A DNA stretch of 43,064 nucleotides from an uncultured Helicobacter sp. (GTDB taxonomy: Bacteria > Campylobacterota > Campylobacteria > Campylobacterales > Helicobacteraceae): positions 1-43,064 of the forward strand of contig CAMWUR010000014.1 in assembly GCA_947177485.1 (NCBI GenBank). Reading direction: 5' to 3'. Shown here piece after piece: positions 7,260-15,608 of the stretch. Below the pieces are notes generated by a model. The model had not been told where the DNA came from, ran no database searches, and was given only the letters and a program-made list of their open reading frames with translations. Position numbers and translations under genes: made by a program. Every line of letters starts with the position of its first letter. Position 1 is the first letter of the stretch.

Positions 7260-8798
7260 ATGATTCGTGAAATTCTGATTAAAAATTCTCCTGTTTTCAA
7301 AGAAATCCATCTCGAGCTAAGCAGCGGCTTTAACGCGTTTAGCGGCGCAAGCGGCGTGGGCAAGTCGATTCTTATGGAATCCATTCTCGCGCTTTTTGGG
7401 CATAAAGACAGCAACGCGTCTGTGATAGAGGCGCATTTTGATAGGGCGCTTGAGCTCGAGGATTGGGGCATTGAGAGCGAAGAGGAAACGATTCTCTCAA
7501 TTCTCAAAAAAGACAAGACGCGCTATTTTATCAACTCCCAAAGCCTCTCGAAGAATCGCGTCATCGACATCACATCGGGATTTGTCAAGTATCTTGGCTC
7601 GCGCAATGCGCACATTGAGGACGGCTATATCCGCACATTGCTCGATTCGTTTATCGCCCAAAAATCGCCTGCTTTTACGGAATCTCTGAACGCCCATGCC
7701 GCGCTTTTTGAGCGCACACAAACACTCGAAAAAGAGCTGGCTGCCTTGCAACAAAAGGAGCAGCAGCTCGAAGAGCTTAAAGAGTTTGCACGTTTTGAGA
7801 TTCAAAAAATCACGTCTATCGCGCCTAAAGCGGGTGAGTATGACAAATTGCTCGCCCAAAAGCGGCTGCTTTCAAAAGCCGAGAAGCTCGGTGCGCTTGC
7901 GCAACTCACTGATGATTTTATTGACAAAGGCGATTGTGCCATGCAGCTGCTCGCGCTTGTCGAGCGCGATAGCGCCTTTTTGCAAGAGGCGCTTTTGGAA
8001 TTGCGCAACATTGTCGAGGACGAAAAAGAGCGGCTCGAGGATTTGCTCGAGATTGACGCAGGTGCGCTGCTTGAGCGCATTTCGCAACTCTCTGATATTC
8101 GCAAACGTTATGGCAGCGAGGAACAAGCGCTCGAGTATCTCGCGCAAAAAAAGGTTGAGCTGCAATCTTACGAGAATCTCGAACAAAGTAAGATTGCGCT
8201 TGAAAAAGAGCTCACGCGTTCAAGGCAGCAACGTGACGCAAACAGCCAAAGATTGCATGAGGAGCGCGCAAAAGCCCTCAAAGACTTTGAGGGCGCCTTG
8301 AACGCGCTGTTGCAAATCTTGCATTTGCGCCCCTCGATTTTGTCTTTGCAAGAAACACATGAAATGCCCAGCGGGCGCGATGATGTGGTGCTGTGCCTCA
8401 AAGACACCGAGCTCAAAAAGCTAAGTGCGGGCGAGTTTAGCCGCGTGCGCCTCGCGCTCATGGCGCTTGAGGTGGGGTTGCGCAAGAAAGTTGGGGTGCT
8501 TATTCTCGATGAGGTCGATGCGAACCTAAGCGGCGAGGAATCTGAAGGCGTTGCCAAGATTTTGCGCATGCTCGCGAGGAGTTATCAGATTCTTGCGATT
8601 TCGCACCAGCCGCATATCCCGACTTTGTGCGACAGGCATTTTTTGGTCTATAAGTCCAAGAGTGGCGACAATATGAGTGCAATCAAGCAGCTTGATAAAG
8701 ACGGGCAGATTCAAGAGATTGCACGTATGATTAGCGGCGCAAAGATTACCAAAGAAGCGCTACAATTTGCCGCAAAAGCTTTGGGGCAGAAGGCATGA
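7260..8798 (+). CDS. recN: DNA repair protein RecN (SMC-like ATPase)
   Basis: RecN acts in recombinational repair of double-strand breaks. The Walker A motif SGASGVGKS lies at about residues 28-36. A long central coiled coil rich in Glu, Lys, Leu and Gln follows (about 140-330). The ABC signature LSAGEFSRVRLALMALE and Walker B VLILDEVDANLSGEES lie in the C-terminal third, then the AISHQPHIP switch region. At 512 residues it is shorter than the roughly 550 of Escherichia coli, as in other Helicobacter. I take the ATG at 7260 rather than an upstream non-ATG start, because the conserved N-terminus MIREILIKN begins there; no strong ribosome site is visible. It is the last gene of the J-domain/nadK operon. 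Confidence 0.94.
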   Translation: MIREILIKNSPVFKEIHLELSSGFNAFSGASGVGKSILMESILALFGHKDSNASVIEAHFDRALELEDWGIESEEETILSILKKDKTRYFINSQSLSKNRVIDITSGFVKYLGSRNAHIEDGYIRTLLDSFIAQKSPAFTESLNAHAALFERTQTLEKELAALQQKEQQLEELKEFARFEIQKITSIAPKAGEYDKLLAQKRLLSKAEKLGALAQLTDDFIDKGDCAMQLLALVERDSAFLQEALLELRNIVEDEKERLEDLLEIDAGALLERISQLSDIRKRYGSEEQALEYLAQKKVELQSYENLEQSKIALEKELTRSRQQRDANSQRLHEERAKALKDFEGALNALLQILHLRPSILSLQETHEMPSGRDDVVLCLKDTELKKLSAGEFSRVRLALMALEVGLRKKVGVLILDEVDANLSGEESEGVAKILRMLARSYQILAISHQPHIPTLCDRHFLVYKSKSGDNMSAIKQLDKDGQIQEIARMISGAKITKEALQFAAKALGQKA

Positions 8799-8881
8799 TT
8801 ACGGGTTGATGCTCATTGTACTAAATCGCGCCCCCGATTCCTAGAATCCGATACCACATTGCCAAAACCACGCTTTTGTGC

Positions 8882-8887
8882 TATAAT
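8882..8887 (+). promoter_or_regulatory. -10 box (TATAAT) for uvrA
   Basis: GTGCTATAATC is an extended -10. The expected start point, near 8894, lies after the ATG at 8890. This rules that ATG out as the uvrA start and supports the GTG at 8917. Confidence 0.65.
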
Positions 8888-8916
8888 CTATGCCATTTTT
8901 TGCCAAAGGGTGCGTT

Positions 8917-11724
8917 GTGTCCGAGATTGAGATTATTGGTGCAAAAGAAAACAACCTGAAAAATATTCACCTCAAAATTCCCAAAGACAAGCTGATTGTT
9001 TTTACCGGTCTTAGCGGCAGCGGCAAATCAACACTTGCTTTTGAGACGCTTTATGCTGAAGGGCAGAGGCGCTATATCGAATCTCTAAGCAGCTATGCAC
9101 GCCAATTTTTGGACAAAATGGGCAAGCCTAATGTGGACAAAATCAACGGACTCATGCCCGCTATTGCGATTGACCAAAAAAGCACGAGCAAGAATCCGCG
9201 CTCAACGGTTGGGACGATTACTGAAATCTATGATTATCTCCGTTTGCTCTATGCACGTGTTGGGACACAGCATTGCCATCTATGCGACAAACCCATTTCG
9301 CAGATGAGCGCAAGCGACATCATCGAGCAAATCCTACTTCTGCCCCAAGATTCAAAAATGCTCATTCTCGCGCCGATTGTCAAAGACAAAAAGGGGACAT
9401 TTGCTGATAGAATCGAATCTTTGCGGCGCAAAGGCTATGTACGCGTGCAGATTGACGGCGTGATGACGCGGCTTGATGAGGAGATTGAGCTTAGTAAGAC
9501 AAAAAAGCATACGATTAAGGTCGTGATTGATAGAATCACGCAAAATAGTGAGAACAAAGAACGAATCGCGCAGGCAGTCGAGCGTGCGCTTGTCGAATCG
9601 TATGGTGAGGTGGAGGTTGAGTGCATTGGTGAAAACGGGCAAAAGCCCGAGTTTCTGCATTATAGCGAGCATCTGGCGTGTTTTGATTGCAAAGTGAGCT
9701 TCGAGCCGCTCGAGCCACTTAGTTTTAGCTTTAATTCACCTAAAGGTGCTTGCCCTGAATGCGATGGACTGGGTATGCGCCATGCAATCGATATGAAAAA
9801 AATCATCAATTCCCACCTGCCGCTTGCCGATGGCGGAATCAAGGTGATTTATGGTTTCTCGCGAAGCTATTATTTTGAACTCTTTAAGGCACTCTGCAAA
9901 GCCGAATCGATTGACATTTCCAAAACCTTTGAGGAGCTCGAAGAATACCAACAAAAAATGATTCTGCACGGCAGCGCGCAAGAACTCAAGTTTGCATGGA
10001 AAGACAATATGATTAAACGGCAGTGGGAGGGGCTGTTCAAGATTGCGTATGATATTTTCAAAGACAAGGCAGATTTGAGCGATTTTATGAGCGAAAAAGT
10101 CTGTGATTTGTGCGGTGGATATCGGCTCAACCGCGCTTCGTTAAGCGTCAAGGTCGCTGGGCGCGGAATCGGCGCACTACTCGATGATAGTATTGCTGAT
10201 AGTTGCCACTTTTTTGAGCAAGATTCTAATTTTGCTTATCTTAGTGCGCAAAACCACGCCATTGCCACGCCAATTCTCAAAGAAATCCGCGAGAGACTAT
10301 TCTTTTTGCGTGAAGTTGGGTTATCGTATCTTAGCCTCGGACGCGATGCGCGCAGCATTAGTGGTGGAGAATCGCAGCGAATCCGCATTGCAAGTCAGAT
10401 TGGCAGTGGACTCACGGGCGTGATGTATGTACTCGATGAGCCGAGCATTGGGTTGCATGAGCGCGATACAATGAAGCTGATTAAGACATTGCGCAATCTC
10501 CAAGAGAAAGGCAACACGGTGATTGTCGTTGAGCATGACAAAGAAACAATCATGGCTGCCGATTTTGTGGTTGATATTGGACCAGGAGCGGGCAAGAACG
10601 GCGGCGAAGTGATTTTTTCGGGCACAACCGATTCACTCTTGCACGCTAACACAATCACAGCACAATATCTCACAGGAGTCAAAAAGATTGAATATTTTCA
10701 CCGCCGCGCGCAAAAAAAGTGGCTCCATATCACAAATATCCATATCAATAATATCCATAACCTAAATATACGGATTCCGCTTGGTAATTTCGTGTGTGTT
10801 ACGGGCGTAAGCGGCAGCGGCAAAAGCTCGCTCATACTCCAAACCCTCTTGCCTGTGGCACAAGAGCTGCTCAATAATGCACGTAAGGTGAAGAAGGTTG
10901 ATGGTGTTGGGATTGATGGGCTCGAACAGCTCGACAAAGTTATTTACCTCGACCAAAGCCCTATCGGACGCACGCCGCGCAGCAACCCAGCAACCTATAC
11001 GGGTGTGATGGACGAGATTCGGAGTCTCTTTGCCGAAACAAAAGAATCCAAGATTCGCGGGTATGGTGTCGGACGCTTTAGCTTCAATGTCAAAGGTGGA
11101 CGTTGCGAAAAATGTCAAGGCGAGGGTGAGATTAAAATTGAAATGCACTTCTTGCCCGATGTGCTTGTGAAATGCGATAGCTGCCTCGGGCAGCGTTACA
11201 ACCCCCAAACGCTCGAAATCACCTATAAGGGCAAGAATATTGCCGAGATTCTGAACATGAGTGTGAGCGAGGCGCTCGAATTTTTTGCGCCATTGCCACG
11301 AATCGCGCAAAAGCTTCAAACGCTTGATGATGTTGGGCTTGGCTACATCAGCCTCGGGCAAAATGCCGTAACGTTAAGTGGGGGCGAGGCACAACGAATC
11401 AAGCTCGCACGTGAGCTTGCACGCAAAGATACAGGCGCGACACTCTATATCCTGGACGAGCCCACAACGGGGCTGCATTTTGCCGATATTGATAAGCTTA
11501 CGAAGGTCTTGCATCATTTTGCAAGTTTGGGAAATAGCGTGATTGTGATTGAACATAATCTCGATATGATAAAGAATGCTGATTATGTGATTGATATGGG
11601 ACCAGATGGCGGCATTGGCGGCGGTGCGCTCGTGGATTGTGGCACACCCGAAGAGATTGCTAAGCGATTTGAACAAACGGGGAGTTATACAGGCAAGTTC
11701 TTGGCTACCGAGCTTGGGTTCTAG
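8917..11724 (+). CDS. uvrA: Excinuclease ABC subunit A
   Basis: UvrA is the damage-recognition ATPase of nucleotide excision repair, loading UvrB on DNA. Two ABC ATPase halves are present. Walker A is GLSGSGKST near residue 32 and GVSGSGKSS near 630. Signatures are SISGGESQRIRIASQ and TLSGGEAQRIKLARE, each followed by a Walker B ending LDEP. Zinc modules are visible as CHLC, CFDC...CPEC and CEKC...CDSC. I choose GTG 8917: it has AAAGGG at a spacing of six, follows the -10 box at 8882, and gives 935 residues beginning VSEIEIIGAKENNL, the usual N-terminus. The helicase gene starts 8 bases after its stop, so the two are probably co-transcribed. Confidence 0.98.
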   Translation: MSEIEIIGAKENNLKNIHLKIPKDKLIVFTGLSGSGKSTLAFETLYAEGQRRYIESLSSYARQFLDKMGKPNVDKINGLMPAIAIDQKSTSKNPRSTVGTITEIYDYLRLLYARVGTQHCHLCDKPISQMSASDIIEQILLLPQDSKMLILAPIVKDKKGTFADRIESLRRKGYVRVQIDGVMTRLDEEIELSKTKKHTIKVVIDRITQNSENKERIAQAVERALVESYGEVEVECIGENGQKPEFLHYSEHLACFDCKVSFEPLEPLSFSFNSPKGACPECDGLGMRHAIDMKKIINSHLPLADGGIKVIYGFSRSYYFELFKALCKAESIDISKTFEELEEYQQKMILHGSAQELKFAWKDNMIKRQWEGLFKIAYDIFKDKADLSDFMSEKVCDLCGGYRLNRASLSVKVAGRGIGALLDDSIADSCHFFEQDSNFAYLSAQNHAIATPILKEIRERLFFLREVGLSYLSLGRDARSISGGESQRIRIASQIGSGLTGVMYVLDEPSIGLHERDTMKLIKTLRNLQEKGNTVIVVEHDKETIMAADFVVDIGPGAGKNGGEVIFSGTTDSLLHANTITAQYLTGVKKIEYFHRRAQKKWLHITNIHINNIHNLNIRIPLGNFVCVTGVSGSGKSSLILQTLLPVAQELLNNARKVKKVDGVGIDGLEQLDKVIYLDQSPIGRTPRSNPATYTGVMDEIRSLFAETKESKIRGYGVGRFSFNVKGGRCEKCQGEGEIKIEMHFLPDVLVKCDSCLGQRYNPQTLEITYKGKNIAEILNMSVSEALEFFAPLPRIAQKLQTLDDVGLGYISLGQNAVTLSGGEAQRIKLARELARKDTGATLYILDEPTTGLHFADIDKLTKVLHHFASLGNSVIVIEHNLDMIKNADYVIDMGPDGGIGGGALVDCGTPEEIAKRFEQTGSYTGKFLATELGF

Positions 11725-11732
11725 GGATTTTG

Positions 11733-13130
11733 ATGCGTCTCACAGATGAGCAGCAAGCCATCATAGAATCGGCTCGCAATTTGCCACAGGGTGGGGTGCT
11801 CAAGATTCAAGCAGCTGCTGGTTCGGGCAAAACCTTTATCCTCTTGCAAATCGCGCAGGCTCTGCCACAAGCCTCGTTTCTCTATCTTGCATTCAATCGT
11901 TCGATTGTTGACGCAATGCACAACAAGGCGACAAAAAACATGACCGTCAAGACCACGCATGCGCTTGCGTATAGCCATATCTTGACACAGAACTATCCCG
12001 ATATGCAGCCGCGCAAAGACTACACCGCATTTGAGATTGGCGAGATTTTGGAGAATCGCAACTACCATTACATCGCACGTGTGCGGCAGATTCTCTATGA
12101 TTTTTGCAATAGCAGGCTTGAAGACTTCAATATGCGTTTGGGCGAAGGCTATCAAGATGCGCAAAAAATTTACGCAATGATGAGGCGAGGCGAGATTCCC
12201 TTTACGCATTCTTTTTATCTCAAAGAATATCAGCTGCTTCCTGCACAAAAACGGAAGCTTGATTATGATTATGTCTTGCTTGACGAAGCACAAGACACAA
12301 ACGAAGTAACGCTCGATATTTTTTTGCAAATGCCATGCCGCAAGATTTTGGTTGGAGATGAACACCAAAGCATTTATGGCTTTCGGGGAGCGTTCAATGC
12401 CCTAAGTCATATCAACACGTCCCACAAACACGTGCTTACGCATTGCTTTCGCACGCCACAATGCTATCTCGACAAGGCAATCTTTTTTCTTAATCATTTC
12501 AAAGATTTGCCACAGAATGTGCGGATTGTGTCTGCGATTTCGCAAAGCCGCGATTGCACCACAAGCGCGATTCTGACGCGCACAAACGCAAAGATTGTCG
12601 AGATTATCGCTAAGAATGCGAACAATACATTGCAACTGCTCAAGAATCCCGATGAGATTTTTGCAATGATTCTCTCGCTCAAGGCGTTGCAAGAAGGCAG
12701 CAAAGAACACATTGCCGTGCCGCATTTGCAGTATCTCAAAAAATTTAGAAATCTTGACGAAGTGCAGCAATACGCCGAGGACACGAACGAGCCCGAGCTG
12801 AAATATTCGATTTTTGTGCTCAATCAATACGGCAGAGACATTGTGCATTTGTATCGCAAGGCAAAAAAACTCTATCAAAACAAAGAGGGCACGGCGCTCA
12901 TGACGACACACACGGCAAAAGGATTGGAGTTTGATTGTGTAACAATCGAAGATGATTTTAGCAATCTCTATGAGCAACATCAAAAACTCTTTGCACAGGG
13001 GAGAATCGGACAAATCGCATTCCAAAAATTTTATGAAGAAATCAATCTCTACTATGTCGCTATAACGCGTACAAAAAAGCAGCTCATTGACAAAAGTCAA
13101 AATGATTTTTTCTACAAAATGAATCTTTAA
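11733..13130 (+). CDS. Compact UvrD/Rep-like superfamily 1A helicase
   Basis: A DNA helicase of only 465 residues, against about 650-720 for UvrD, Rep or PcrA. All core motifs are present: Q-motif LTDEQQAII at the N-terminus, Walker A AAAGSGKT near 35, DEAQD near 188, GDEHQSIYGFRGA near 210, TTHTAKGLEFD near 390 and the final YVAITRTKKQL. The large 1B and 2B insertions of UvrD appear reduced, and the layout resembles helicases of the FBH1 type (without an F-box). It directly follows uvrA, so a repair or recombination role is inferred. The start is ATG 11733 (TAGGGA upstream). Its stop overlaps by four bases with the convergent class V enzyme gene. The full-length UvrD is a separate gene at 40174. 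Confidence 0.85.
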   Translation: MRLTDEQQAIIESARNLPQGGVLKIQAAAGSGKTFILLQIAQALPQASFLYLAFNRSIVDAMHNKATKNMTVKTTHALAYSHILTQNYPDMQPRKDYTAFEIGEILENRNYHYIARVRQILYDFCNSRLEDFNMRLGEGYQDAQKIYAMMRRGEIPFTHSFYLKEYQLLPAQKRKLDYDYVLLDEAQDTNEVTLDIFLQMPCRKILVGDEHQSIYGFRGAFNALSHINTSHKHVLTHCFRTPQCYLDKAIFFLNHFKDLPQNVRIVSAISQSRDCTTSAILTRTNAKIVEIIAKNANNTLQLLKNPDEIFAMILSLKALQEGSKEHIAVPHLQYLKKFRNLDEVQQYAEDTNEPELKYSIFVLNQYGRDIVHLYRKAKKLYQNKEGTALMTTHTAKGLEFDCVTIEDDFSNLYEQHQKLFAQGRIGQIAFQKFYEEINLYYVAITRTKKQLIDKSQNDFFYKMNL

Positions 13131-14437
13131 TGCGGCAAAACAAGACGGCGCAGCGCTGTTACCAAGCAATCAATCTCGGCTTTTGTGTGCGTGTAGTGCA
13201 AGCTCGCGCGCACCCAGCCATGTTTGTATGCGGGGACGAAGTCCAAATCGTCCATGTCGAGCAAATCGTGCGCATAGGGTCCAGCACAGCTGCAACCAGC
13301 GCGCGTGTCGATATGGAATCGCTTAGCGAGCAAGAAGCTCACATAATGCGGCGAGAGATTGTTGAGATTGAACGCAAAAATACTGATTCTAGGGACATCG
13401 AGATTGCCATAAAGCGTGAGCTCGGCGAAGTCATGCACGGCGTGCAAGAAATATTGCATCAGCTCATTTTCGCGCGCCGCAATCCATGTGCGCGAAATTT
13501 CTTCGCGCAGACAATAGGCAAGGGCAGCGCGCAAAAGCTGTAATATGGGCGGTGTGCCTGCTTCTTCGCGCGTTTCGATGTCGTCCAAATAATATTGTGC
13601 GTTTCGCGAGACATACGCAACGCTTCCACCTCCTGCAAAGCTCGGCGGCAAGGCGCAATCAATGAGATTGCGGCGCATAGCAAGAAGTCCACAGCTCCCA
13701 GGTCCGCCTAGAAGTTTGTGTGGTGCAAAAAACGCCGCATCAAACAGCTCGCATGGAATATTGAGATGAGGCGAGCTGCTCGCCATATCGAGCGCCACGA
13801 TTCCTCCATAGCGGCGCACAAGAGTGCTGAAGCGCATGCAATCAAGCAAAATCCCGCTGACATTAGATGCGCTCGCAAACGAGGCGATGATTTCGCGTCC
13901 GCTGTTGATACGTAGCACCGATTCGAGCGCATTCAAATCAACCAAACCACGATTGTTGAGCGGAATCCGCACCACCTCGCATAACCCCTCGCGAAAGCTT
14001 AGTTCGTTGCTGTGGTGCTCCATTGCTCCCACAATCACGAGTGGAAGCCGACTTTTGTCGGGCTTTGCAATGCGCAAAAGCGCGCGCGGCGGGATATAGA
14101 TTCCGAGTAACTCTTGAAATTTTTGAATTGCCCCGCTCGCGCCACAGCCTGTGGCAATCAGTGCAAAGTCGGCGTTCAGCTCGAGCGCGTCTTTAATTTT
14201 TTGCTTGGCAGCTTGATAGAGATTCTCCATTTTTTGCGCATAGAGATTTGAATCAGAATGTGTGTTGGCATAGAAAGGCAATAGTTTTTGCAAGCGCCTT
14301 TCTATGGGCGCAAAGCCAAGCCCTGAAGCCGTCCAATCGAAATAGAGGCGGTTTTTGGGGCGCAATGTTTGCGCGCGCAATTGCGCCTTTGGCTCGCCCT
14401 CTTGCAACAAAGGCGCAAAAAATTTTTCGGCTTCCAA
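13127..14437 (-). CDS. Class V aminotransferase-fold PLP enzyme, possible cysteine desulfurase
   Basis: A fold-type I PLP enzyme of 436 residues. Family features are EHHSN near residue 135, the PLP aspartate in VALDMASSSPH near 218, and the Schiff-base lysine in FAPHKLLGGPGSCG near 238. Near the C-terminus, RAGCSCAGPYAHDLL holds the cysteine expected for persulfide chemistry. The family includes cysteine desulfurases and related lyases, but it is not a standard IscS, NifS or SufS. The best available start is TTG 14437, without a clear ribosome site, four bases after the cysK stop. The two are surely in one transcript, so sulfur chemistry with cysteine as substrate is the natural inference. 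Confidence 0.8.
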   Translation of the reverse strand: MEAEKFFAPLLQEGEPKAQLRAQTLRPKNRLYFDWTASGLGFAPIERRLQKLLPFYANTHSDSNLYAQKMENLYQAAKQKIKDALELNADFALIATGCGASGAIQKFQELLGIYIPPRALLRIAKPDKSRLPLVIVGAMEHHSNELSFREGLCEVVRIPLNNRGLVDLNALESVLRINSGREIIASFASASNVSGILLDCMRFSTLVRRYGGIVALDMASSSPHLNIPCELFDAAFFAPHKLLGGPGSCGLLAMRRNLIDCALPPSFAGGGSVAYVSRNAQYYLDDIETREEAGTPPILQLLRAALAYCLREEISRTWIAARENELMQYFLHAVHDFAELTLYGNLDVPRISIFAFNLNNLSPHYVSFLLAKRFHIDTRAGCSCAGPYAHDLLDMDDLDFVPAYKHGWVRASLHYTHTKAEIDCLVTALRRLVLPH

Positions 14438-14441
14438 TGTT

Positions 14442-15356
14442 TTAGCTGTATAAATCTGTACTCAAATATCTTTCGCCTGTGTCGCATAAAATCGTTACGA
14501 TGTTGCGGTTATTGTAACGTTTGCCTAGCTCAATGGCGCTCCAAACATTAGCGCCTGATGAGATTCCGACAAGCAAACCTTCTTCTTTTGCAAGACGTTG
14601 CGAGGTTGCGTAGGCATCTGCCGAAGCAACTTTCATGACTTCGTCATAGAAAGATGGATTCACAATCCCCGGAACAAAGCCTGCGCCGATGCCTTGAATC
14701 TTGTGAGGCGAGGGCGATCCACCAGAAAGCACAGGAGAATCGGCGGGCTCAACGGCGACAAGCTTGATATTTGGATTCTTGCTCTTAAAGACTGTACCGC
14801 AACCCATAAGCGTTCCTCCTGTGCCAACTCCTGCGGCAAAGATGTCGATTCGTCCTTCCATGTCGCTCCAAATTTCAAGCGCGGTTGTTTCGCGGTGAAT
14901 CTTGGGGTTAGCAGGGTTTTCAAATTGTTGCAAAATCACAGAATGTGGAATTTGTTTTGCGAGTTCCTCTGCCATTTGCACAGCGCCTTTCATGCCCTTC
15001 TCTGGTGACGTGAGCTCAAGCCGCGCACCGAGTGCAACGAGCAACTTGCGACGTTCCAAGCTCATCGAGCTTGGCATCGTCAAGATGAGCTGGATTCCAA
15101 GCGATGCGCACATCGCGGCAAGCCCAATGCCTGTATTACCACTTGTGGGTTCGATGATGACGGTTTGGCGCGTGATTCGACCACTCTCTAGTCCATCGCG
15201 AATCATTCCAAGCGCGATTCTGTCTTTGACAGAGCTTGTTGGGTTCATAAACTCGCATTTTGCAAAGATGTTTGCTCCACTCTCTTTCGAGGCAAAATTA
15301 AGGCGAATGATGGGTGTGTTGCCAATCAATTCTTGATAGCTATTTGCTACTTTCAT
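14442..15356 (-). CDS. cysK: Cysteine synthase (O-acetylserine sulfhydrylase)
   Basis: This PLP enzyme (fold type II) makes cysteine from O-acetylserine and sulfide. The PLP lysine is Lys44 in NPTSSVKDR, and the phosphate- and substrate-binding loop PTSGNTGIGLA lies near 72-82. GTGGTLMG near 180 and the C-terminal VGISSGAN complete the family pattern. The length of 304 residues is typical. I use ATG 15356, not the in-frame start at 15377, because AAAGGAG sits just before it. A -10 (TAGAAT) lies at 15397-15392. It is the first gene of a two-gene unit with the class V PLP enzyme. A cystathionine beta-synthase-like activity cannot be excluded from sequence alone. Confidence 0.94.
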   Translation of the reverse strand: MKVANSYQELIGNTPIIRLNFASKESGANIFAKCEFMNPTSSVKDRIALGMIRDGLESGRITRQTVIIEPTSGNTGIGLAAMCASLGIQLILTMPSSMSLERRKLLVALGARLELTSPEKGMKGAVQMAEELAKQIPHSVILQQFENPANPKIHRETTALEIWSDMEGRIDIFAAGVGTGGTLMGCGTVFKSKNPNIKLVAVEPADSPVLSGGSPSPHKIQGIGAGFVPGIVNPSFYDEVMKVASADAYATSQRLAKEEGLLVGISSGANVWSAIELGKRYNNRNIVTILCDTGERYLSTDLYS

Positions 15357-15391
15357 AGTACTCCTTTTGGTTATCAAACGATAGTGTGTAG

Positions 15392-15397
15392 ATTCTA
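15392..15397 (-). promoter_or_regulatory. -10 box (TAGAAT) for cysK
   Basis: TATTGTAGAAT is read on the minus strand 36 bases upstream of the cysK start. The gap 15357-15608 to acnB is AT-rich and holds the two divergent promoters; no riboswitch or known operator was recognised in it. Confidence 0.5.
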
Positions 15398-15564
15398 CAA
15401 TATCTTTGTTTCTTTGTCAAGCAAGTTTTTTTATTCATTACTAAATTTATAATTTAACTAATAAGGCTTAAAATAGTGATTTTACTGGATTTTTTAGATA
15501 AAGGATACTATTTTTTCTGCTTTTGTGGACAAGAAGACAATTTGGAAAAACTGCCTAGAAGTGC

Positions 15565-15570
15565 TACAAT
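15565..15570 (+). promoter_or_regulatory. -10 box (TACAAT) for acnB
   Basis: GTGCTACAAT is an extended -10 that gives a leader of about 30 bases ending in the ribosome site AAGGAG before the ATG at 15609. Confidence 0.6.
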
Positions 15571-15608
15571 ATGCGCACAAAAGATACTAAAAATCATAAG
15601 GAGTCATT

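Noticed and set aside
8799-8881. tRNA or small RNA between recN and uvrA
   Set aside because: No acceptor stem, T-arm GTTCGAATC pattern or strong hairpin could be found; only the uvrA promoter is supported.
12402-13169. Minus-strand frame of 255 codons opposite the compact helicase
   Set aside because: It is a shadow; the plus-strand frame has all helicase motifs in order.
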